NCBI GenBank assembly: GCA_945865485.1
Contig: CAMBEC010000009.1
Coordinates: forward strand, 1 to 64,000
Direction: 5' to 3'
Source of the DNA: Rickettsia typhi
Lineage (GTDB): Bacteria; Pseudomonadota; Alphaproteobacteria; Rickettsiales; Rickettsiaceae
DNA length: 64,000 nucleotides
In this document: positions 26,822-34,000 of the stretch, in pieces
How positions within the stretch are numbered: position 1 is the first letter of the stretch
How the letters are laid out: every line of letters starts with the position of its first letter
The notes under the pieces: generated by a model
The model's input: only the letters and a program-made list of their open reading frames with translations
What the model was told of the DNA's origin: nothing
The model's database searches: none
Position numbers and translations under genes: made by a program

Positions 26822-27097
26822 ATGAATAAAGCAAAAATCTTTATGACGGGTAAAAGCCAAGCGGTTAGATTACCAAAAGCCTTTAGATTTGAAGGCAAGG
26901 AGGTAAGTATTGTTCCTTTGGGTAGAGGAATAGTTTTACAGCCAATAAGTAAATCTTGGAGCGACCTATTTCAAAAAATAAATCCAACAGATGACTTCTT
27001 TTCAGATGGAAGAAAAGATTTACCACCTCAAAAAGCCGGGAGTATTTTAAATGATATATATGTTAGATACCAATATATGTATATATATGATCAATAA
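26822..27097 (+). CDS. VapB-type (AbrB fold) antitoxin with extended tail
   Basis: From the ATG at 26822, preceded by a strong GGGGGGA site, the protein has 91 residues. [19 protein letters not shown] is the VapB/VagC swapped-hairpin signature, and the C-terminal part contains the toxin-binding WSDLF...FFSD segment. Normally such antitoxins end at about the toxin start. Here the frame runs 47 bp into vapC, giving the odd tail [13 protein letters not shown], so the original stop seems to have been lost. Confidence 0.8.
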   Translation: MNKAKIFMTGKSQAVRLPKAFRFEGKEVSIVPLGRGIVLQPISKSWSDLFQKINPTDDFFSDGRKDLPPQKAGSILNDIYVRYQYMYIYDQ

Positions 27098-27457
27098 GAA
27101 ACCAGCTTCTTATATAAAGAAACTAGAATTATTAGAACAGCAAAAACATATTATCGCAATTTCCTCCATGGTTTTAGCAGAGTTACAGTACGGAGTCGCT
27201 AATAGCGTTCATAAAGAACAAAATCAAATTAATCTTGATAATGTTTTAAGCAAACTAGAAGTGCTAGATTTCTCAGCAAGCTGGGCTTTTTTTATGGGGA
27301 AATTAGGGCAGAGTTAAAGAAAAAAGGGGCAATTATAGGTAATAATGATTTATTAATAGCAAGTCATGCAGTTTGTGAGCAGGCAATTTTGGTAACAAAC
27401 AAAGAGTCTGAATTTAGTAGGATACAGAATTTAAAGTTAGAAAACTGGGTACGCTAA
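27051..27457 (+). pseudogene. VapC toxin frameshifted in a T tract
   Basis: The PIN domain starts well ([14 protein letters not shown], first Asp; SSMVLAELQYG, the Glu). After a run of seven T at about 27287-27293 the frame passes to a stop at 27315. In the next frame the family sequence resumes as GEIRAELKKKGAIIGNNDLL, then IASHA and LENWVR, ending at 27457. One base lost from, or two gained in, the T run explains it. The acidic NND site is in the shifted part, so the product as read is inactive, unless polymerase or ribosome slippage on the T run restores the frame. Confidence 0.82.
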
Positions 27458-27571
27458 AAATTGAGGCAAGAGCAACAGAGTCAAACAAGCAAAAAGAAGT
27501 GGGCTTTGATTCACAGAATTATCCACTATATTTGTGCATAAAAGAAGAAAAAACACAATGAATAGCAATCC

Positions 27572-28363
27572 ATGAACAAAGATATATTAATAGCACAAAT
27601 AACCGATACCCATATAGTTGCTAAAGATAAACACTGGATGGGTTTATCACAATCAAATACAGCAAAAAGACTTCAATCCGTTGTAGAGCACATTAATTGT
27701 TTGGCCATAAGACCGGATTTAGTAATCCATACAGGAGATATTTCTGACGCAGGTGACATAGAATCATACTTACATGCTAAAGAATTATTGGATAAGCTTG
27801 AGGCTAGGTATTATCTCACTTGTGGGAACCATGATAATTTTGGTAATCTTAAGAAAGCTTTTATACAGCATGATTATTTTTGTAATGATAATTTTTCTCA
27901 TTATGTTATTGAGGACTTACCAATTAGAATAATTGTCTTAGACTCCCAAGTAATAGGCGAAGACTATGGCACACTATGTTCTGCAAGAATTGAATGGTTA
28001 AGGCAAGTCTTGTTATCTTCACGGAAGCATACGCTTATCTTTATTCATCATTTTCCAATCAAGGTAAAAGACGAAGTATTCAATGAAATTAACTTATTAA
28101 ACAACAATGAACTGGAATCCATATTATCAGAATATGATAATATTTTAGGAATCTTTTGTGGCCATTCTCATTATGGAGCAGCTAGTATTTATGGAGGCAA
28201 GCTCTGCTTCATTTCTCCGAGTACCGCTCCAGTACATATTATTAAAAATAATAAATGCTCCGGTCTGACTCTTTCTTCTCCTAGCTATAGTTTACATAGT
28301 TATCGGTCTTCTGGGAGTATAACGAGTAACATAGTAACAGTAGATAATGAAATAAACCTATAA
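27572..28363 (+). CDS. Metallophosphoesterase, CpdA-like (copy 1)
   Basis: A 263-residue calcineurin-like phosphoesterase with all metal motifs: QITDTHIV (D-x-H), IHTGDISD, CGNHDNF, FIHHFPI and CGHSHYG. The length and order match class III cyclic-nucleotide phosphodiesterases (CpdA) and related enzymes. The actual substrate cannot be told from sequence. A second, closely similar copy lies at 30966. Both are preceded by a related stretch containing TCACAGAATTATCCAC. It was probably joined to the rep gene before the vapBC genes entered between them. Confidence 0.85.
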   Translation: MNKDILIAQITDTHIVAKDKHWMGLSQSNTAKRLQSVVEHINCLAIRPDLVIHTGDISDAGDIESYLHAKELLDKLEARYYLTCGNHDNFGNLKKAFIQHDYFCNDNFSHYVIEDLPIRIIVLDSQVIGEDYGTLCSARIEWLRQVLLSSRKHTLIFIHHFPIKVKDEVFNEINLLNNNELESILSEYDNILGIFCGHSHYGAASIYGGKLCFISPSTAPVHIIKNNKCSGLTLSSPSYSLHSYRSSGSITSNIVTVDNEINL

Positions 28364-28577
28364 AGAATCAAAGCATATTTGGTTATACGTATAATATTGA
28401 AACAAACGGGAGAATTAATATATTATAACTCAATCAATCGCACTAACATGAAATAAGAATATAATATATGTGTAAATCCTTTCTTAAAGACTAATTTTTG
28501 CTTAATTTTTCTAAGTTATATAGTTACATAAAGACTCCTCACCTATGAAAATATTTTTTTGCAATAAAGCCTATAAG
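28364..28577. other. Intergenic region without recognisable gene
   Basis: The AT-rich stretch between the first metallophosphoesterase and the promoter of the next toxin-antitoxin pair has stops in all frames. I see no RNA gene, strong hairpin or coding remnant in it. Confidence 0.4.
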
Positions 28578-28604
28578 TTGACATTTCCCAAAATAAATTA
28601 TAAT
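28578..28604 (+). promoter_or_regulatory. Promoter of the Phd/PIN toxin-antitoxin pair
   Basis: TTGACA (28578-28583) and TATAAT (28599-28604) are both full consensus hexamers, but the spacer is only 15 bases, shorter than the usual 16-18. The start of transcription would fall around 28612, about 30 bp before the antitoxin ATG at 28641. Confidence 0.5.
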
Positions 28605-28640
28605 CTAGTTTAATACTGGTCAATTTATGAGGTGAGTAAT

Positions 28641-28895
28641 ATGAAGCAAAATTTTTCTAATAAAATCAGTTCGTTTGAAGCAAAAACTCATTTTTCACAA
28701 CTAATAAAAAGAGTAAAAGCTGGAGAAAAAATTACAATTTTAAATCACAATACTCCGATAGCTATGCTTACTCCAATTCCAGGTCAAGGAAGGTTGGATA
28801 TACAAGAAGTAATTGATAATTTAACTAGCTTTTGCAAAGGCAAGAAAATAGCCGGCTTGTCTTTAAAAGATTTAATTAACGAAGGCAGAAGATAA
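28641..28895 (+). CDS. Phd/YefM family antitoxin
   Basis: The start at ATG 28641 is preceded by GAGGTG, giving 84 residues; a GTG at 28632 is an alternative. NKISSFEAKTHFSQLIKRVK, followed by GEKITILNHNTPIAMLTPI, is the characteristic Phd/YefM N-terminal DNA-binding fold. The basic C-terminal segment would mask the toxin. The stop codon shares one base with the toxin start, so the two are translationally coupled. Confidence 0.85.
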   Translation: MKQNFSNKISSFEAKTHFSQLIKRVKAGEKITILNHNTPIAMLTPIPGQGRLDIQEVIDNLTSFCKGKKIAGLSLKDLINEGRR

Positions 28896-29311
28896 TGACA
28901 AAATCTTTTATCTTAGACTGTTCCATTAGCATGTCTTGGTGTTTCGAAGACGAATTTGATGAATATGCGCAAAAAGTTTTGAATAGCCTTAAACTAAACA
29001 CAGCTTTAGTTCCTTCTCTCTGGGTTCTTGAAGTTACAAATGTTTTGCTCATGGCAGAAAAACGTAATAGATTAAAATCAGCTGATTCAACCAGATTTCT
29101 AGAATTACTTAATTCTTTGCCCATTTATGCTGCCGATTCAATATTTTCTAGCTCCGAGATTATTAATGTGGCACGTAATTATAAACTTACTTCTTATGAT
29201 GCTATATATTTGTTATTAGCAATGCACGAAGGACAAGCAATAGCTACAAAAGATAAAGAATTATCAAATGCTTGCCTCGAAAATGGTGTGCATATTTTTC
29301 AACCGCTCTAA
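28895..29311 (+). CDS. PIN-domain toxin (VapC family)
   Basis: A 138-residue intact PIN domain of the type paired with Phd antitoxins. FILDCSISMSWCFEDE gives the first acidic site, PSLWVLEVTNVLL the conserved Glu, LTSYDAIYLLLA the third site, and IATKDKELSNAC the fourth. It is predicted to be a site-specific endoribonuclease. It is the only toxin of the 26.8-29.6 kb group that appears fully intact. Confidence 0.87.
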   Translation: MTKSFILDCSISMSWCFEDEFDEYAQKVLNSLKLNTALVPSLWVLEVTNVLLMAEKRNRLKSADSTRFLELLNSLPIYAADSIFSSSEIINVARNYKLTSYDAIYLLLAMHEGQAIATKDKELSNACLENGVHIFQPL

Positions 29312-29421
29312 CATTAAAAGACTAGTTGCTGCCAACATACACCACTATTTATAATTTAAATTTAATACTATATTTTGTAGTTTTGGGCGGATTGGCAAAA
29401 AACCCACAACTTTAAGCATCT

Positions 29422-29555
29422 TTATATATCCTTCGGGTGCTTAATGGCTACTATTATAACAGTTTTATAATTTCAGGCTCAATACGATAATCCCTAACCT
29501 TCAGACGCCTGTGCCTCTTTAAACTGTAACGCAAAGGCTTACCAAACCTATAGGA
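29422..29555 (-). pseudogene. RelE-type toxin remnant
   Basis: On the minus strand FGKPLRYSLKRHRRLKVRDY followed by RIEPEI is the core of a RelE/ParE toxin (GKPL...L.G.RRLRVGDYRV.YEI). A frame change then gives VIIVAIKHPKDI, the usual end (VLVIAIGHR.DVY). Stop codons separate the halves, and the N terminus and any antitoxin are missing. Confidence 0.65.
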
Positions 29556-29650
29556 TTAAACATTACTCTATCTACCTTTAAATTAGTAATGTGTAGACCA
29601 TACTCCATAATTATATTATAATTTCGGAATATAACACGCAAGAGGAGTTT

Positions 29651-30835
29651 ATGTCTCAATACAAGAGGTACCTAAAATTAGTTGTTGAACAAGGACAATC
29701 GGTGTTTTTATGGGGGGCTCGTAAAACAGGAAAATCAACTTATCTAAAAAATTTATTTTCTGAATCTGTTTACATTGATTTACTTAAGACGGATTTGTTT
29801 TTGCGTTATATGAAACAACCATCTCTACTAAGAGAAGAAATACTTGCTTTACCGGAGGAAAAGTTACGATTACCTATAATTATAGATGAGGTGCAAAAAG
29901 TACCAGCATTACTAGATGAAATTCATTGGTTAATTGAAAATACCCAAGCGACATTTATTTTATGTGGCTCAAGTAGCCGTAAGTTAAAGCAACAAGGCAC
30001 TAACCTTCTAGGTGGTAGAGCAATTAAGTATAATTTTTATCCGCTAGTATATCCTGAGTATAAAAATGATTTTGATATTCTAAGAATTTTTAATCACGGT
30101 CTTATCCCTTCTCACTATGTAAATTCTAATCCACGTAAGTTGTTGCAGTCTTATATAGAAGATTATTTAACTAACGAGATAAGATCTGAAGGTTATGTAC
30201 GTAATGTTCCTGCGTTTGGTAGATTTCTTGATAGTACAGCCTTTTCTCATGGAGAAATGCTTAATTACTCGAACATAGCTAGAGATGTAGGGATAGATTC
30301 AAAAACTGTAAAAGAATATTATCAAATTCTAGTAGATACTTTAGTGGGTTATTTAATATATCCGTATACTAAAAAAGTATCGCGTAATATTATTTCTCAC
30401 ACCCCAAAATTTTATTATTTTGATGTTGGAATTGCTAATAGAATCAGCAAAAGAAAACTTGAAACGCTGGGTGGTGCGGAAGCCGGAAGATCACTTGAGC
30501 ACTATATTTTAATGGAATTAGTGGCTTTTATTAATCTTACTGATTCAGACTACAACTTATATTATTGGCGAACCAATACAAAACTAGAAGTAGATTTCAT
30601 ATTGGCTTATCATACTTCTTCACCTATTCCAATCGAAGTTAAAATCTCTAAGTTGGTTCATAAGTCCGAACTAGTGGGCATAAAATCTTTCATGGAAGAG
30701 CATAAAGTAAATAAAGGGTATATTGTATGTTTGGAAACTAATATAAGAAAAATACAAGTAAATGACGACAAAGAAATAATGATAATGCCAGTTAAAGAGT
30801 TTTTAGAATATCTTTGGGAAGGAAATTGGCAATAA
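29651..30835 (+). CDS. AAA_14 / DUF4143 ATPase
   Basis: A 394-residue protein of a widespread family. A P-loop lies at residues 22-29 (GARKTGKS), Walker B at IIIDEVQKVP, sensor 1 at FILCGSSSRKL, then a winged-helix-like linker and a C-terminal DUF4143 domain with a PD-(D/E)XK nuclease-like core (YYWRTN.KLEVDFIL followed by PIPIEVK). The ATG has a good GAGGAG site. The function of the family is unsettled; many copies sit in mobile or defence regions, often near toxin-antitoxin debris as here. Its 3' end abuts a fragment that looks like the tail of a rep gene (30837-30862). Confidence 0.88.
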   Translation: MSQYKRYLKLVVEQGQSVFLWGARKTGKSTYLKNLFSESVYIDLLKTDLFLRYMKQPSLLREEILALPEEKLRLPIIIDEVQKVPALLDEIHWLIENTQATFILCGSSSRKLKQQGTNLLGGRAIKYNFYPLVYPEYKNDFDILRIFNHGLIPSHYVNSNPRKLLQSYIEDYLTNEIRSEGYVRNVPAFGRFLDSTAFSHGEMLNYSNIARDVGIDSKTVKEYYQILVDTLVGYLIYPYTKKVSRNIISHTPKFYYFDVGIANRISKRKLETLGGAEAGRSLEHYILMELVAFINLTDSDYNLYYWRTNTKLEVDFILAYHTSSPIPIEVKISKLVHKSELVGIKSFMEEHKVNKGYIVCLETNIRKIQVNDDKEIMIMPVKEFLEYLWEGNWQ

Positions 30836-30836
30836 G

Positions 30837-30862
30837 GATTAGAGGATTCGAGTGCCAAAAAT
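30837..30862 (+). pseudogene. Fragment of a rep gene tail
   Basis: The bases just after the ATPase stop (GGATTAGAGGATTCGAGTGC, 30838-30857) match the last codons of the rep gene at 26725-26750 (AGAATTAGAGGTTTTGAGTGC, encoding RIRGFEC) with few changes. They are followed by the same AAAAAT.GAGGCAAGA sequence found upstream of the first metallophosphoesterase. This marks the old junction between a rep gene and a metallophosphoesterase gene. Confidence 0.55.
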
Positions 30863-30919
30863 AGAGGCAAGATCCACGTAGGCAAGCAAATAAGAACGCA
30901 CAAGTTTTGACTCACAGAA

Positions 30920-30941
30920 TTATCCACAGTAATTGTGGATA
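30920..30941. promoter_or_regulatory. Inverted pair of DnaA-box sequences
   Basis: TTATCCACA (30920-30928) is the consensus DnaA box, and TGTGGATA (30934-30941) is its inverted mate 5 bp away. The corresponding site before the first copy (about 27521-27528) keeps only one, imperfect half. The location directly upstream of the second metallophosphoesterase, beside a rep-gene fragment, suggests an old origin element. Confidence 0.5.
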
Positions 30942-30965
30942 GAAAAAAATAATGAATAGCCAGGT

Positions 30966-31769
30966 ATGAACAAAGACATATTAATAGTTCAAATAACAGA
31001 TACCCATATAGTAGCTAAAGATAAGCGCTGGATGGGTTTATCAAAATCAGATACGTCAAAAAGGCTGCAATTAGTTGTAGAGCACATTAACTGTTTAATT
31101 CCAAGACCTGATATAGTCATTCATACTGGTGATATTTCTGACCGAGGTGATATAAGCTCATACTTACAGGCGAAGGAATTATTAGATAGGCTTGATATCA
31201 AATATTACCTCACCTGTGGAAACCATGATAATTTTTTCAATCTAAGAAAAGTATTTAAGCAGCATGATTATTTCATTAATGATAATTTTTCTCATTATGT
31301 CATTGAGGGCTTACCAATTAGAATAATTGTCTTGGACTCCCAGGTAATAGGAGAAGATTATGGTATGCTATGTTCTGCAAGAATAGAATGGTTAAGGCAA
31401 GTCTTGTTGTTCTCAAAAAAGCACACGCTAATCTTTATTCATCATTTCCCAATCAAGACAAAAGACAAAGTATTCAATGAAATTAACTTATTAAACAATA
31501 AGGAGTTAGAATCCATAGTATCAGAACATGATAATATTCTAGGTATTTACTGTGGGCATTCTCATTACGCTGCTGTTAGTATGTTTGGGGGTAAGATATG
31601 TTTAGTGTCTCCTAGCACTGCACCAGTGCATATTATAGAAAATAACAAGTGTGTTGGTATAACTTTGACTTCTCCCAGCTATAGTCTGCATCAATATAAT
31701 ATATTAGGAGAAGTTACAAGCTCCATTCTAGGAGTAGACAACGTCAGCTTGAAGCACAAATATAGATGA
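30966..31769 (+). CDS. Metallophosphoesterase, CpdA-like (copy 2)
   Basis: A 267-residue paralog of the gene at 27572, co-linear over its whole length with most residues identical. All metal motifs are kept: QITDTHIV, IHTGDISD, CGNHDNF, FIHHFPI and CGHSHYA. It differs mainly in the last 30 residues. Keeping two intact copies amid so much decay suggests that the activity is useful to the element or host. The substrate is unknown; cAMP or another cyclic nucleotide is the family-based guess. Confidence 0.85.
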   Translation: MNKDILIVQITDTHIVAKDKRWMGLSKSDTSKRLQLVVEHINCLIPRPDIVIHTGDISDRGDISSYLQAKELLDRLDIKYYLTCGNHDNFFNLRKVFKQHDYFINDNFSHYVIEGLPIRIIVLDSQVIGEDYGMLCSARIEWLRQVLLFSKKHTLIFIHHFPIKTKDKVFNEINLLNNKELESIVSEHDNILGIYCGHSHYAAVSMFGGKICLVSPSTAPVHIIENNKCVGITLTSPSYSLHQYNILGEVTSSILGVDNVSLKHKYR

Positions 31770-31886
31770 GGATAAAAGGACAATAGAACTAAAGGCTCCA
31801 AGCGGGTTGTTCCAAAGCTATATTGGCGATACATTCTTGGCTAATATAGAGATAATTGCAAAACAAAGAATATATTAATACCAGAG

Positions 31887-32315
31887 CTATAAATTAAATT
31901 TTTGCTTTAAATACCAGTCGATAAATTTATTGTCTATCTGGTTGTCTCCATTACTAGAAGAATATTCATAGATTTCATTAATCATTATAATAAAATCTTG
32001 GTAATAAATCTGAAGTCTTTTAGATTGCACCTGGTTATTCAAGTATGTAATGATATTTAAGAACAAAATTAACTCATTTTTGGTTAAATAGTTTGAAGGT
32101 TGAATAGTTTTATTTTTAAATAACTCTTCAACGGTAACACCAAACACATTAGCGATTGATAATAAGATCTCAGCAGAGGGTTTCTTTGATCGGCCAGAAA
32201 GGATATTGCTTAAGTTTCCAGGTTTTATTCCTGCTAGCTCTTCTACCTTAGATACCCGGTAATTCTTTTGAAAAATAAGAGACTCTATATTATTTTTTAA
32301 TAACTCGTAAGACAT
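31887..32315 (-). CDS. Xre-family repressor with C-terminal domain (left flank)
   Basis: A 142-residue protein with a Cro/C1 HTH at residues about 8-68 (VSKVEELAGIKPGNLSNILS and then KKPSAEILLSIANVFGV) and a helical C-terminal domain ending in a WYLKQKF motif. The protein at 36280 has the same layout, down to its (D)NK.ID..F..W end, so the two are distant paralogs flanking the kinase/STAND genes. Its own promoter overlaps two palindromes (32371-32417), which points to autoregulation. Confidence 0.85.
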   Translation of the reverse strand: MSYELLKNNIESLIFQKNYRVSKVEELAGIKPGNLSNILSGRSKKPSAEILLSIANVFGVTVEELFKNKTIQPSNYLTKNELILFLNIITYLNNQVQSKRLQIYYQDFIIMINEIYEYSSSNGDNQIDNKFIDWYLKQKFNL

Positions 32316-32370
32316 ACAATTTGCAAGATTATCATAATTAGAAAATATAAAACATCTTTGTTTTTATATA

Positions 32371-32446
32371 TTGTATAAATACAAAGATAGCACTATATAT
32401 TTAGTATAAATACTAAATAATAGTACATGTTATGTATAAGTGTCAA
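32371..32446 (-). promoter_or_regulatory. Xre promoter with two palindromic operators
   Basis: On the minus strand TTGACA (32446-32441) and TATTAT (32422-32417) are 18 bp apart, giving a start near 32410. Two palindromes share the core GTATAAATAC: TTGTATAAATACAA (32371-32384) and TTTAGTATAAATACTAAA (32400-32417). Their cores are 31 bp apart, about three helical turns. The second covers the transcription start and the edge of the -10. This is what an autoregulated Xre operator would look like. Confidence 0.6.
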
Positions 32447-32668
32447 TATTTCTTCAAATTAGCCAACAAAAACAATGACTTTGCAGCTCAAGAAAATAAG
32501 CAAAGCTAAAAATGATAGGTGCAAAATGTATATAAAAAGTTAACTATTAGATGAAAAAATTGATAACATCTGAATAAAAAAGGAAGCGATAGGTATATTT
32601 ATCACTAAGTTAACCTTTTCTTAACAAATCGTTGTTACATTATCAGAAGTTTTTAACTAGAATTAAAT

Positions 32669-34000
32669 ATGAAATTAGATTTACCGATAGATCTCATTAA
32701 AGTTAATAGTAAAATAAAGATAGCACAAGAGCCTGAAGAAGAGATTTTGTTAACTGAAATCATAAACAATACTAGTAAAAGTTATTTACTCTATTATCTA
32801 GCAATTAGCGCAGTTCTAACTTTGGGGGTAGTTTTATATATTGGCTTGTACCAATACCTTTCTTTTTCTAAAGAAGAGAAAACCACATCTTTTATCGAAG
32901 GAAGCGAGGTAAGTATAAAAAACCTTATACTTACTGATTTGAAATTAATTTTCAACCAATCTTCTGACCTCAACCAAATATCTATACTTAAGAATTATTC
33001 GTATATTAGCCCTTTAAAAGTCAAGAAAGGTATAATAGGTACTGTTTTTTATGTTAATAGAGGCAGAGATACTATAATTTTTGATCTACAACCTCTTATA
33101 TTTTTAATTGATTCTATTTTAAAGCAGAGTTTTTATTATCAGATTAGTTTGAATGATTCTGTGCTGATTAGTAATGCGGAAGAGAAATCATTTTTTTATA
33201 TTAAAAAACACCAAGTTAATGAAGAAAATTTTTTAACTATTAAACTTACGCCTAAAATAAACTCTAATTTTAAACAAAATCAAGAGATGATTTTTAAGGA
33301 TCAAGTAGTAACGCTTATCATAACATTAACTCTATTATTTTTCTTATTAAGTTTGTTTGTAATTTATTTGCTAGGCAAAAAAATAAGTTACGATAGGTTA
33401 AAGGAAAAGGTCTTTTCAATGGAAAAAAACTTTAATCTTAATATAGACTACGTAAAAAGTTGTGTTTCTCTTATAAGAGAAGAGAAAATTACCACCATTC
33501 TTCCTGTCAAAACCTCTCAAATCAATGAAATTAAAATTTCTGATATCATAGAAGAAATTAAAGCTTCTGTTTATGTGTTTACGGCAAGGTTTGGGTATAA
33601 ATTTGAGCTGAGACTAGTATCATTGATTTCTAATATTAGAGTAAAGTATGATTTAATAATATTTAGACAAATTATTCTTAGTTTGTTGTATAACATTATG
33701 TATTTTATGAGAGGCGGTGAGCATACGAAACGGTTTTCTATAGAATTTCAAAAAGATAAAATTATTATGATTTACGATTCTTTTGCTGCGAATGAACAAC
33801 ATATGAGCAAATGGTCTCGTGAACTATTTCAGCACATAGGTAATCCTTATATTCTAGAGTGCGAAGGTATTTTTCAATTGATTAAAAATTGTGGGTTAAG
33901 CTATGAAATAAATCCTAAACAAGGAATGAATGAAATAATTATCTTTTTAAATCAAAATGAGGATATTGGGCGTGTTGTTAACTTTTATAAGAAAAAATAA
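32669..34000 (+). CDS. Two-helix membrane sensor resembling a histidine kinase without catalytic motifs
   Basis: A 443-residue protein with a short cytosolic N terminus, transmembrane helix 1 at about residues 39-60, a periplasmic sensor-like region of about 150 residues, helix 2 at about 212-236, and a cytosolic part of 200 residues. The layout is that of a sensor kinase. However, the dimerisation region shows no H-E/D-x-x-P box, and the ATPase-like end (QIILSLLYNIMYFMRGG) lacks clear N, G1 and G2 boxes. It may be a kinase pseudo-enzyme that signals by conformation. The next gene overlaps its 3' end by 44 bp, so the two probably work together. Confidence 0.6.
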   Translation: MKLDLPIDLIKVNSKIKIAQEPEEEILLTEIINNTSKSYLLYYLAISAVLTLGVVLYIGLYQYLSFSKEEKTTSFIEGSEVSIKNLILTDLKLIFNQSSDLNQISILKNYSYISPLKVKKGIIGTVFYVNRGRDTIIFDLQPLIFLIDSILKQSFYYQISLNDSVLISNAEEKSFFYIKKHQVNEENFLTIKLTPKINSNFKQNQEMIFKDQVVTLIITLTLLFFLLSLFVIYLLGKKISYDRLKEKVFSMEKNFNLNIDYVKSCVSLIREEKITTILPVKTSQINEIKISDIIEEIKASVYVFTARFGYKFELRLVSLISNIRVKYDLIIFRQIILSLLYNIMYFMRGGEHTKRFSIEFQKDKIIMIYDSFAANEQHMSKWSRELFQHIGNPYILECEGIFQLIKNCGLSYEINPKQGMNEIIIFLNQNEDIGRVVNFYKKK

